Assembly: GCA_044356745.1 (NCBI GenBank)
Contig: JBIKVP010000026.1
Location: 1 to 23,899, forward strand
DNA: 23,899 bases
Reading direction: 5' to 3'
Source of the DNA: JBIKVP01 sp044356745
Lineage (GTDB): Bacteria > Pseudomonadota > Alphaproteobacteria > Rhizobiales > Beijerinckiaceae
Under the pieces are notes generated by a model that ran no database searches, was not told where the DNA came from, and saw only the letters and a program-made list of their open reading frames with translations. Both the position numbers and the translations under genes were made by a program. Positions within the stretch are counted from its first letter, which is position 1. Every line of letters starts with the position of its first letter. Shown here one piece after another: positions 5,556-14,133 of the stretch.

Positions 5556-7214
5556 GTGTTGCGTATCACCCTTTCGCGTTTTGAACCTATCTTACATGAT
5601 GCATCTTTCGTGTGTCGTAAAAGAAAATTATATTCTTTTTTCAACGACATAGTACGTTGCATGCTGACCGTTGCCGCAATATTGGTCATGTATTCACATA
5701 CGCATGTTTACGCGCAAACATCTGCCCCCGCGTTCATTCCACAAACACTTAATGAAGGATCACGGTTTGAGCCTTCTCAAGTGATTGAGGCCGCGCGTCA
5801 ATTGGCACGAAAGCCATTTCAAGCGTTGCCCAATGATTTACCTGAGCCTTTAAATAATCTTTCGCAAGAGATGTATGCAAGCATTCGTGCCTTGCCCTCA
5901 AACATGGTGTGGCAGGGCGAAAATCGTGGCATGGTCATTGAGCCCCTTCATCGCGGCTTTGCCTACACGCAGCCTGTAGCACTTTATCAAATTGATGAGG
6001 GCAGCATTCGGCGCATTACTTTTCTGGCACAAAATTATGACTACACACGTTTGCAAGAGGCGGGCAAAGCAGTGCCCTCCACATTACCTGACTTGCAATT
6101 TTCAGGATTTAAAATCCGTCTCCCTGATGCCAATGGCGCTGAAGCGGTGGTTTTTCAAGGCGCAAGCTTTTTTCGCGCTATGGGTTTTGAGCAAACCTAT
6201 GGACAAATGGCGCGCGCACTCACTCTGCGCCCTGCCGATGCTCGAGGGGAAGAATTCCCGCTTTTTCGCGCCTTCTGGCTTGAAAAGCCATCCGCTGGTG
6301 CAACGACACTCGTTGTTCATGCGCTCATTGACAGTGAAAGTGCCAGTGCGGCGGTGCGCTTCACCATCCGCCCTAATGGGGTTACGATCATTGATGTGGA
6401 AATGACGCTGTTTCCACGTGTAACACTGGAGCATGTGGGATTAGGTGCGAGTGCAGGAGCATTTTTATTCGCCCGTCACAGTCGGCGTTTGTCTGATGAT
6501 ATTCGCGCTAGCGTGCATGAAGTGAGCGCGCTTCAAATACACACTGGACGCAACGAGTGGATTTATCGCCCTGTGACAAATCCAGAAACACTGCTGATTT
6601 CCGTATTCTCTGATGCAAATCCAAAAGGCTTTGGCCTTGTGCAACGCGATCGTGATTACAAAGATTTTCATGATGATGTTACCCCGTGGTCCTCGCGTCC
6701 AAGCTTATGGATTGAACCGCTTGGTGAATGGGGAGCTGGAGCTATACAGCTTCTCGAAATTCCCTCTGATGTCGAGACAAACGATAATATTCTTGCCTAC
6801 TGGCGACCCAAAACACCGTATATTGCAGGTTCCGAAGTTACGCTCGCCTATCGCCAATATTGGGGTCGCCAACCTCCTGAAACAGCCCCTGTCGCACAAG
6901 TCAATCATACGCGCACAGGGCGTGTGCAAGGCACGCGGCGTCGGCGCATCAACGTGGATTTTACAGGAGATGCCTTTGCGCAAGCGACACTGCCCACCAA
7001 TATACGGGCATCATTGTGGTCAAATGCCGGCGTTGTCAGCCCTGTTCGGCTCTGGCATTATCCTGAGCGCAAAACAGTGAGAGCGGGTTTTGATCTTGAT
7101 CCGCAAGCAGAAAACAATATTGAATTACGTCTACTTCTCGAAACACCTGACAGCGCCAAACCTGAGACATGGAACGCGGTGACAGAAACATGGTTGTATC
7201 GATGGACACCGTAA
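5556..7214 (+). CDS. opgG: Periplasmic glucan biosynthesis protein OpgG (MdoG)
   Basis: 552 residues, matching the MdoG family over its length. In known systems OpgG acts in the periplasm and is needed for building or branching the beta-glucan backbone made by OpgH. Typical segments are visible: F-S-G-F-K-I-R-L-P, G-A-S-F-F-R-A-M-G, Y-G-Q-M-A-R-A-L-T-L-R-P-A, E-F-P-L-F-R-A-F-W-L-E-K-P, Q-R-D-R-D-Y-K-D-F-H-D-D and W-I-E-P-L-G-E-W-G-A-G. An in-frame stop at 5553-5555 limits the start to the GTG at 5556 or TTG at 5559, with GAAGAG at 5546-5551. The signal peptide has a basic n-region (R-K-R-K), a hydrophobic core (L-T-V-A-A-I-L-V-M) and probable cleavage after V-Y-A at residue 53. A start at ATG 5661 would leave the signal peptide without its basic end. 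It overlaps opgH by 46 bases. Confidence 0.93.
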   Translation: MLRITLSRFEPILHDASFVCRKRKLYSFFNDIVRCMLTVAAILVMYSHTHVYAQTSAPAFIPQTLNEGSRFEPSQVIEAARQLARKPFQALPNDLPEPLNNLSQEMYASIRALPSNMVWQGENRGMVIEPLHRGFAYTQPVALYQIDEGSIRRITFLAQNYDYTRLQEAGKAVPSTLPDLQFSGFKIRLPDANGAEAVVFQGASFFRAMGFEQTYGQMARALTLRPADARGEEFPLFRAFWLEKPSAGATTLVVHALIDSESASAAVRFTIRPNGVTIIDVEMTLFPRVTLEHVGLGASAGAFLFARHSRRLSDDIRASVHEVSALQIHTGRNEWIYRPVTNPETLLISVFSDANPKGFGLVQRDRDYKDFHDDVTPWSSRPSLWIEPLGEWGAGAIQLLEIPSDVETNDNILAYWRPKTPYIAGSEVTLAYRQYWGRQPPETAPVAQVNHTRTGRVQGTRRRRINVDFTGDAFAQATLPTNIRASLWSNAGVVSPVRLWHYPERKTVRAGFDLDPQAENNIELRLLLETPDSAKPETWNAVTETWLYRWTP

Positions 7215-9352
7215 CAACACAACATTCTGGTCAGTACAGCTCACTTGAAGGATTTGCAGCAACCCCTGCTGAAGCGCCTTTAATGATGCCTGCACAATCA
7301 TTTCGGCGCTGGTCATCAACACAAGAGCGCAGCGCAAAGCACCCTTTTCCACGTAAGATTATTCAACGCTTTATCGTGTTTGGCGGCGCATTATTGCTGA
7401 CACTCTATGGCATAAAAGAAATGTATGCTGTTGTTTCAGTGAGTGGCACAACGGTGTTGCAGTATATTTTGCTGGGACTATTCGCGGTCAACTTTTCATG
7501 GATTGCATTAGCGTTTACCAGTGGACTCCTCGGGTTTTTTGTGTTGCTCAAGCGCCCACCTCACACACCTATAGCGGATCGCCTCAATGCAAAAACTGTG
7601 ATCGTGATGCCTGTCTACAATGAAAGCACAGCACGCACATTTGCTGCACTTGCTGCCATTCGTGAGTCGGTTGAGGCCACGGGTTTAGGTGCACATTTTG
7701 ATTACTTTATCCTCTCAGATACCACGGATCCGGATGTATGGATCGCTGAAGAGCGCATGTTTTTGACATTACGCGAGCAGCTTGGAGCGGATGCACGGCT
7801 TTATTATCGTCATCGCCCTAAAAATCATCATCGCAAAGCGGGGAATATTGCTGATTTTGTTTCACGCTGGGGCGGTCACTATGAGCAGATGATCGTGCTC
7901 GATGCCGATAGTTTGATGACGGGATATTGCATTGTGCGTCTTGCAGCTGCAATGGAGGCCGATCCCGATGCGGGAATTATTCAGAGCTTACCCCTCATTA
8001 TCAATCGCAACACCTTGTTTGCGCGTTTGCAGCAGTTTGCGGCGCGTATCTATGGACCTGTGATTGCAACAGGCTTATCGGAATGGATGGGTAAAGATGG
8101 CAACTATTGGGGGCATAACGCGATTATTCGCACGAAAGCCTTTGCAGATCATTGCGGATTACCTGATTTAAAGGGACGCCCCCCCTTTGGTGGACATATC
8201 TTGAGCCATGATTTTGTTGAAGCAGCGCTGATGCGCCGCGCGGGCTGGGCAGTGTATATGCTCCCCGATTTGACAGGAAGTTATGAAGAAAGCCCACCAT
8301 CGCTCATTGATGTTGCAGCACGAGATCGGCGTTGGTGTCAGGGCAATCTTCAACATTCACGGCTGTTGTGGGCTCGCGGTTTTAAACTCCCCACACGTCA
8401 GCATTTTGCCACGGGTATCATGTCTTATCTGGCCTCGCCCTTCTGGCTTATGCAGCTTGTGGTCGGGATTATTCTGGTCTTTCAAGCGCGGTATGTACGC
8501 CCTGAATATTTTAGCAGCGAGTTTAATCTTTTTCCGAGCTGGCCACGCTTTGACCCTGAACGAGCCCTCTCACTCTTTGCGTTGACAATGGCGATTTTGC
8601 TCGCGCCAAAAATCTTTGGCTTAATCGTGACGCTGCTCAATAAGCGTGAACGCAATCAATCGGGAGGCGCAATCCGTCTCACCTTATCAGCAATGATTGA
8701 AATCCTGCTTTCAGCCCTTTTTGCACCGATTATGATGCTCATTCAATCAGGTTCAGTATTTAATATTCTTTTAGGACGTGATGCGGGTTGGCAGCCACAA
8801 CGGCGTGACGATGGCTCTATCCCTCTCAAAGATATTGTTCGTCGTCACAGAGGCCATGTCGTACTTGGAATTTTTACGGCCATTTCCGCATTTCTCATTT
8901 CACCGTCATTGTTTGCATGGATGTCACCCACTATTTTAGGACTGGTGTTAGCAATTGTGTTGTCTTGGATGAGCGGACAGCTTGTGTTAGGGCTTGCGCT
9001 TAAAAAAGTCGGACTTCTTGTCACACCAGAAGAGCACGCACCGCCGGCCATTGCAGCGCGAGCCAATGCTTTGCAGCAAGAGTTTAACGCTTTAGGATAT
9101 GATGAAGCAGATGGCCTTAAAATCCTCATCAATGATCAAACATTATTCGTATCACATCACGATATGTTGCCCACACCTACACCCCGTAAACGCGGTGATA
9201 TTGTGCCTGAACAAGCAATTGCCAATGCGAAAATCAACGAAGCGCAAACAGTAGATGAAGCGATAAGTTGGCTTAAACCTAAAGAGCGGATGCTGATCCA
9301 GCACGATCATAACTTACTAACAAAGCTTAGAAAATTACCTACCAAAGCATAA
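7169..9352 (+). CDS. opgH: Glucan biosynthesis glucosyltransferase OpgH (MdoH)
   Basis: 727 residues from the ATG at 7169; ATGs at 7190 and 7202 are also possible. This inner-membrane family-2 glycosyltransferase polymerises glucose from UDP-glucose into periplasmic glucan and passes it outward. The N-terminal A-P-L-M-M-P-A-Q-S-F-R-R-W is typical of OpgH. Two membrane helices (about 67-88 and 95-127) precede the catalytic domain: V-I-V-M-P-V-Y-N-E at 144-152, S-D-T-T-D at 183-187, the D-A-D metal motif at 245-247, G-H-N at 315-317, S-H-D-F at 346-349, and the R-D-R-R-W-C-Q-G-N product-binding motif at 385-393. More helices follow. All key residues are intact. It is translated in overlap with opgG and ends two bases from the converging chorismate mutase gene. 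Confidence 0.95.
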   Translation: MERGDRNMVVSMDTVTTQHSGQYSSLEGFAATPAEAPLMMPAQSFRRWSSTQERSAKHPFPRKIIQRFIVFGGALLLTLYGIKEMYAVVSVSGTTVLQYILLGLFAVNFSWIALAFTSGLLGFFVLLKRPPHTPIADRLNAKTVIVMPVYNESTARTFAALAAIRESVEATGLGAHFDYFILSDTTDPDVWIAEERMFLTLREQLGADARLYYRHRPKNHHRKAGNIADFVSRWGGHYEQMIVLDADSLMTGYCIVRLAAAMEADPDAGIIQSLPLIINRNTLFARLQQFAARIYGPVIATGLSEWMGKDGNYWGHNAIIRTKAFADHCGLPDLKGRPPFGGHILSHDFVEAALMRRAGWAVYMLPDLTGSYEESPPSLIDVAARDRRWCQGNLQHSRLLWARGFKLPTRQHFATGIMSYLASPFWLMQLVVGIILVFQARYVRPEYFSSEFNLFPSWPRFDPERALSLFALTMAILLAPKIFGLIVTLLNKRERNQSGGAIRLTLSAMIEILLSALFAPIMMLIQSGSVFNILLGRDAGWQPQRRDDGSIPLKDIVRRHRGHVVLGIFTAISAFLISPSLFAWMSPTILGLVLAIVLSWMSGQLVLGLALKKVGLLVTPEEHAPPAIAARANALQQEFNALGYDEADGLKILINDQTLFVSHHDMLPTPTPRKRGDIVPEQAIANAKINEAQTVDEAISWLKPKERMLIQHDHNLLTKLRKLPTKA

Positions 9353-9354
9353 GT

Positions 9355-9717
9355 TTAGGGCTTAAGTGATTTTTCTGTAAGCACTTTTTGCTCAAAAGCG
9401 ATGCACCGCTCCATCATCTCTCGCCATATCTCTTCAGCAAGATCAGGATCAAACCCAATGTTTGATGCGTTTTCACGCACCTTGGCGATGACATCAGCAA
9501 CACGCCATACGACCCGCGCTTCATCAGGAGAGGATTTTAAACGCGATGCTGCAACAATACAGGCAAGTCGACGGTTTAAAAGCGCAACAAGTGCCCGATC
9601 AAGCGCATCAATCGCCACACGCACTTGACCCATGTCATTGAGTTGATCGCCGTCAAAACGCTCGCCTAATGCAAACGAGCCATCGTGAGGACTTGAATCA
9701 GGAATGGGCAGCGTCAT
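9355..9717 (-). CDS. Chorismate mutase (AroQ type)
   Basis: 120 residues from the ATG at 9717, which lies just past the stop of the upstream gene. An ATG at 9756 would add 13 residues and overlap that gene by 32 bases, so the start is uncertain. The all-helical AroQ pattern is clear: V-R-V-A-I-D-A-L-D-R-A-L-V-A-L-L-N-R-R (residues about 32-50), a basic A-S-R-L-K-S-S at 57-63, V-W-R-V-A-D-V-I-A-K-V-R-E-N-A at 70-84, and a last helix L-A-E-E-I-W-R-E-M-M-E-R-C-I-A-F-E. This enzyme converts chorismate to prephenate for Phe/Tyr synthesis. PchB-type isochorismate pyruvate lyases share the fold and cannot be excluded, but no salicylate or siderophore gene is near. Confidence 0.85.
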   Translation of the reverse strand: MTLPIPDSSPHDGSFALGERFDGDQLNDMGQVRVAIDALDRALVALLNRRLACIVAASRLKSSPDEARVVWRVADVIAKVRENASNIGFDPDLAEEIWREMMERCIAFEQKVLTEKSLKP

Positions 9718-9724
9718 GACAAGA

Positions 9725-11878
9725 TCAGTTTTTCGCAACAAAGCATTGGCCACCATTGGCTTTTAGCTTCACACACAGTGCTGTCGCTTCATCGCGTGAC
9801 ATCGCACCCACGCGCAGACGATAAATGCTTCTACCACCTGTTTGTGCTTGAACGATGTTAGGGCTATATCCCTTTAAAAGGGTGTGCTTACCTTGCAAAG
9901 ACGCAAAGATATTACGCGCCTCTTGCTCAGAAGCGGGAGCAGCAAGCTGAATACCAAAGCCTCCAGCACTTGACGATGGAGTCGGAAGCGATGCAGTGCG
10001 CGTATTGCGCTCACCTGCCGCAATGTCTGGTGTGGGCTCAGGAGTGGTATCAAAGGGTGAAACACGCTGCTGAAGCTTTTGCTGATCACCAGAATTGCGT
10101 GATAAAACGGGCGTAATCACGGTTGGCGATGGAGAGGGTGGAATATCCGCGAGTGCCTGTTCAAGTGTGCGCTCATCAGGACGTTTTGGCGGTTGCGGAG
10201 AGCGTGCAACAGGGGGGGCTACAACCACAGGCAGTGTGGTTGTAGCCGATGCACCAGTTGTATTAAGGCCACTTGCCTGTATTGGCCGTGTTAAAGCGGG
10301 TGCTGGCGGAGTTGGAACACTCGACTGTTCATTGCTTAATGTGCCATCGGGACGAATGGCGATGGTGCGTACTTTGCGTGGCTCTCCAAGCAGGTTAGAT
10401 GTTTCAGCCGCACCGGTGACCATCGGGTCTTGAGGCGTTCCAGATTGAGAACGAACAGCTTCGCGCACATCAAGTGGTTGCTCTTCATTGTCAATAACCC
10501 GCGCCTGTGATGGATTTGACGGGGATGGTTTTTCATAAATTTGTTTGTTTTGATTAGGAATATCTAATCCACCCGGATTTTGCGGTTGAATGCGCGTCGG
10601 GCTATTGTCCGCTTGAATAAGAGGCACATCATTAGTTCCTGTTGAACTACCTCCACGCCACATATTAAAGCTTGCTAAAACAACGATCATCGCTGCAATG
10701 CCGCCCGCAATCACCATAAGACGACGGCGTGATGGCGGTGCTTGTCGAACAGCTGTTTTAAGTCCTGCCTGAAATCCTGTGGTTTGCTGCGCACTCATAT
10801 AAGGCTCAGGTGATGACTGCCAGCTTTGAGAAGGTATTTGGGGAGGAATGTGTTGTGAGGGTGCAGCACTGTAAGAGTGCGCTAAAGGAGATGTCGAAGG
10901 AGGCTGCGGTGCAGGAATGTCTTGCATAAATGTTTGCGTGAGCGGGGGTAAAGGAACGTGTGACGAAGAGGGTTGTCCAAACGCACCTTGTGAAGGTGTG
11001 TAAGCAGGAGCAATATAGGGCTCTGGCTGCTCGGGATCGTCCTCTTGCAAAGTGTCCTCTGAAGAAAGAGCGTGCGTTGTGTGCGAAGGTGCAGCTAATG
11101 AGGTTTGGTGAGGCTCCTCAAACTGAGCATGTGTTTCGCGCAAGCGCGCCTGAAACGCGGATAAATCAGCAGCAATTGAGCGGTTCGGATTATCATAAGC
11201 ATTTGGATAAGAATGTTCATTGATGGATGTACTCACATCATCCTGCTCAGAAACTGGCTGGTGTGAATCAAGTGCGCCACGCATATTAAAAGCAGTATTA
11301 TAACCATCATGTTTTTCATGATCTTCATCATAAGAAAAAGACTGGAGCGTTTCTTGAGACGGATACGATGGAGAAGAGTCCTGTATATCTTCTTGATGAT
11401 CACGCGTATTCTGCCGTGACATCACTTCTGCTTCCGCTTGATCCCATGCTGATAGGAGCGCTTTTTTCACAGCTTCGCCCTCTTTCGGCAGGGGAGGCGA
11501 TGATGAGAGTGGCGTTGTAGATACAGACGCGGATACTGGCACGGCTCCGCGTGCTTCCAGCAGAGCGCGTAAAGCACCCTGACGTTGAGAGGGATGCGAG
11601 GCAGCTTCAGCGCTAGCCTGTTGCGCTGTTGGTAGAGCATTTGATGTTGATGCTGTCACTGTGGATCTTGGTTGAAAATTGGATAAGGCTCGGAGCTGGC
11701 GCTCAAGCTCTTCAAGTTCTTTAAGCGCAGCTTCACCAATTCCAGACGCGGAAGCCTCTTTCTGAGTGAGTTGGGGCTGGGTAAACTGCGGTTGTGGCGG
11801 TGCATGATCACGTGACGCATCAGTCCCCACTGGGATGGGAAAAGGACGTGGGCGGGGTGTATTGTGGGCATCATTCAT
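9725..11878 (-). CDS. SPOR-domain envelope protein
   Basis: 717 residues. The N-terminal 380 are low-complexity, rich in Pro, Ser and Gln, and presumably cytoplasmic. One membrane helix lies at about 387-407 after R-R-R-L. A second disordered, proline-rich stretch runs to about 630, and a SPOR domain closes the protein (about 636-717: G-F-G-I-Q-L-A-A-P-A-S-E-Q-E-A, then Y-R-L-R-V-G-A-M-S-R-D-E-A and G-G-Q-C-F-V-A). SPOR domains bind denuded peptidoglycan at division sites. In Hyphomicrobiales a SPOR gene commonly follows argS, as here. The frame is open for 26 codons upstream of the ATG (to 11956) but has no start codon, while an ATG pair at 11960-11955 is one base out of frame. The annotated start may therefore not be the ancestral one. 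Confidence 0.85.
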   Translation of the reverse strand: MNDAHNTPRPRPFPIPVGTDASRDHAPPQPQFTQPQLTQKEASASGIGEAALKELEELERQLRALSNFQPRSTVTASTSNALPTAQQASAEAASHPSQRQGALRALLEARGAVPVSASVSTTPLSSSPPLPKEGEAVKKALLSAWDQAEAEVMSRQNTRDHQEDIQDSSPSYPSQETLQSFSYDEDHEKHDGYNTAFNMRGALDSHQPVSEQDDVSTSINEHSYPNAYDNPNRSIAADLSAFQARLRETHAQFEEPHQTSLAAPSHTTHALSSEDTLQEDDPEQPEPYIAPAYTPSQGAFGQPSSSHVPLPPLTQTFMQDIPAPQPPSTSPLAHSYSAAPSQHIPPQIPSQSWQSSPEPYMSAQQTTGFQAGLKTAVRQAPPSRRRLMVIAGGIAAMIVVLASFNMWRGGSSTGTNDVPLIQADNSPTRIQPQNPGGLDIPNQNKQIYEKPSPSNPSQARVIDNEEQPLDVREAVRSQSGTPQDPMVTGAAETSNLLGEPRKVRTIAIRPDGTLSNEQSSVPTPPAPALTRPIQASGLNTTGASATTTLPVVVAPPVARSPQPPKRPDERTLEQALADIPPSPSPTVITPVLSRNSGDQQKLQQRVSPFDTTPEPTPDIAAGERNTRTASLPTPSSSAGGFGIQLAAPASEQEARNIFASLQGKHTLLKGYSPNIVQAQTGGRSIYRLRVGAMSRDEATALCVKLKANGGQCFVAKN

Positions 11879-12082
11879 AAACGTATCCGCTTCTGCTCTT
11901 TGTTTTGTCGCATATCGTTGTGCAACATGCTCTAAGGCGGCCTCGTCAACAGGACATCATGTTCAATACAAAAGAAGCATTTTCATGACACCTGAATCAC
12001 GCGCATCATGGGATAACTGGGCGCATATTTCAACTTATACCAACACAATGATACACGCTATCCCCATGTGTGAAGAGTTGAG

Positions 12083-12109
12083 ATGAACGCAAAAAGCTAA
12101 TGCGTTCAT
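12083..12109 (-). terminator. Stem-loop downstream of argS
   Basis: TGAACGCA and TGCGTTCA (12084-12091 and 12101-12108, extended by an A-T pair) form an 8-9-bp stem with a 9-base loop, 14 bases past the argS stop. No U-tract follows on the minus strand, so it is a weak terminator at best. It may instead be a 3'-end stabilising or processing hairpin before the SPOR gene. Confidence 0.3.
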
Positions 12110-12122
12110 TAATAAAGATTTT

Positions 12123-14105
12123 TTATCGCATTTCTTCGGGGCTACTGACCCCAAGTAATGAAAGTCCTGTTTGTAAAACCGTGCGCACGCTTTCGACAAG
12201 GGCGAGTCGATGAAGGGTGAGGTTGTGATTATCTGGATGAACGAATCGCAAACTCGTCTCATCTTTTCCTTTATTCCAATGGGCATGAAACGCACTTGCT
12301 AGATCATAAAGGTAAAACGCGATGCGATGTGGCTCGTGCGCTTCTGCCGCTGATTCAATCAGGCGCGGAAATTGTGCAAGGAGCAAGATGAGTTGTTTAT
12401 CGGCTTCGTGGGTATATGCTGCTGGTGAAGAGTCATCGTTTTCAAGAAAAGGAAAATAAATCTCAAGATCACCATCAGGTTGATTTGAGGGAAAAACACC
12501 TTGTTCTTCAGCCTGTCGAAAAATTGAGCAACACCGTGCATAAGCATATTGCACATAAAACACGGGATTTTCTTTGGATTGCTCGCGCACTTTCACCAGG
12601 TCAAAGTCAAGCGTGGCATCATTTTTGCGAAACAGCATCATGAAGCGCACCGCATCGCGCCCCACTTCATCAATCACTTCACGTAAGGTCACAAAATCAC
12701 CCGCGCGTTTCGACATTTTCACGGGTTCACTATTGCGCATCAGACGCACAAGCTGGCACAGCTTCACATCAAGCTGACCTTCACCTTGCGTAAGCGCTTT
12801 AACCGCCGCTTGCATGCGCGTGACATAGCCCCCGTGATCAGCGCCCCACACGTCAATCATCTGTTTGAAACCACGATCAAACTTTGACTTGTGATAGGCC
12901 ATATCAGCGGCAAAATAAGTGTAAGAACCATCAGATTTCAGCAGGGGGCGATCCGTATCATCTCCATAAGCAGTTGCGCGAAACAGCGTTTGCTCACGCT
13001 CTTCCCAATCCGCATCAATTTGTCCCTTGGGAGGAGGCAAAACACCTTCATAAACCAGATTACGTGCGCGTAAATCAGCAATCGTTTTGGCGATTAGATC
13101 ACCTTCACCTAAAGTCCCCTCAACCAGAGGGGCTTTAAACACTTTGCTTATGGGTGCTTTGTCTTCTAATTTGGCTTGTTCAATATCAATTTCCGCAAAA
13201 TAATGCCGTACACCGCCTACTGGCCCATGCATCAAGTCAAAAGAATCAAGTCCGCAATAAAAGATTGGCGGTTCGTTTGCGCGCTGGAATTTTGAAATAC
13301 GTTCTACAAGAGCTTTTTCTGAAAAGAAAACGTCAAACGAAATACCCAAAGCAGCTAAATCTTTTAGTATCAAAACAAGCATCGCTTCAACAGCGTACTG
13401 TCTAACTTTGGGTAACCACTCCGATTCTGGCATATCTTTCAATCTATGCTCAAAATTGGATGCGAGTTTTTCACCCACGGGCACAAGATAATCACCCGGA
13501 TAAAGCCCTTCAGGGATCGCGCCAATGTCTTCACCTAGCGCCTCACGATACCTGAGATAAGCGGATCGCGCGAGCACATCCACCTGCGCACCAGCATCAT
13601 TGATGTAATATTCGCGCGTGACTTTAAAACCCGCAAAGGCAAGAAGGGCGCTTAAAGCATCGCCAAAGACTGCACCCCGTCCATGTCCCACATGCATGGG
13701 GCCTGTGGGGTTCGCAGAAACATATTCAACGTTGACCGCGTCACCGTTGCCATCGATTGCGCGTCCGTAGTCGCCACCCAATTTAAATATTGCACCAATC
13801 ACCTGAGACACGGTTGCATCAGGCACACGGATATTAATAAACCCAGGGCCTGCGATCTCAACTGATTGAATATGATCGTCTTTTTTCAGCTCCGCGACAA
13901 TCATCTCGGCGAGAAGACGCGGCGGCTTTTGAACCGGTTTCGCAAAAACCATCGCCGCATTCGTGGAGATGTCCCCTAAACTAGCGTCTTTAGGTGGTTC
14001 AACCATGACGCGGTTTAGATCAAGATCAGAGGGCAGTTGACCTTGTTCGATCAGTCGCTCAAGCGCTGCGCGAACACGGGTTTGATAAAAGTGAAAGAGG
14101 TTCAT
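12123..14105 (-). CDS. argS: Arginyl-tRNA synthetase with a large in-frame insertion
   Basis: 660 residues from the ATG at 14105, which lies 28 bases after the dgt stop. This class I synthetase attaches Arg to tRNA-Arg. It has the N-terminal additional domain (V-E-P-P-K-D-A-S-L-G-D-I-S-T-N-A), V-E-Y-V-S-A-N-P-T-G-P-M-H-V-G-H with the HIGH-type motif at 138-141, G-A-D-H-G-G-Y at 421-427, K-M-S-K at 463-466, and the DALR C-terminal domain ending L-L-G-V-S-S-P-E-E-M-R. Rhizobial enzymes are, as I recall, about 585 residues. The excess is mostly a block of about 61 residues at 269-329, between F-F-S-E-K-A-L-V-E and G-T-L-G-E-G-D-L, where rhizobial enzymes run straight on. All catalytic motifs are intact, so the enzyme is probably active and essential. 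Confidence 0.96.
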   Translation of the reverse strand: MNLFHFYQTRVRAALERLIEQGQLPSDLDLNRVMVEPPKDASLGDISTNAAMVFAKPVQKPPRLLAEMIVAELKKDDHIQSVEIAGPGFINIRVPDATVSQVIGAIFKLGGDYGRAIDGNGDAVNVEYVSANPTGPMHVGHGRGAVFGDALSALLAFAGFKVTREYYINDAGAQVDVLARSAYLRYREALGEDIGAIPEGLYPGDYLVPVGEKLASNFEHRLKDMPESEWLPKVRQYAVEAMLVLILKDLAALGISFDVFFSEKALVERISKFQRANEPPIFYCGLDSFDLMHGPVGGVRHYFAEIDIEQAKLEDKAPISKVFKAPLVEGTLGEGDLIAKTIADLRARNLVYEGVLPPPKGQIDADWEEREQTLFRATAYGDDTDRPLLKSDGSYTYFAADMAYHKSKFDRGFKQMIDVWGADHGGYVTRMQAAVKALTQGEGQLDVKLCQLVRLMRNSEPVKMSKRAGDFVTLREVIDEVGRDAVRFMMLFRKNDATLDFDLVKVREQSKENPVFYVQYAYARCCSIFRQAEEQGVFPSNQPDGDLEIYFPFLENDDSSPAAYTHEADKQLILLLAQFPRLIESAAEAHEPHRIAFYLYDLASAFHAHWNKGKDETSLRFVHPDNHNLTLHRLALVESVRTVLQTGLSLLGVSSPEEMR

Positions 14106-14133
14106 AAGTCGATTATCCAGATGAATGAACGGA

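Noticed and set aside
9725..11878. Plus-strand frames over the SPOR gene (for example 10095-10433)
   Set aside because: They are products of the Pro/Ser/Gln-rich low-complexity coding on the minus strand.
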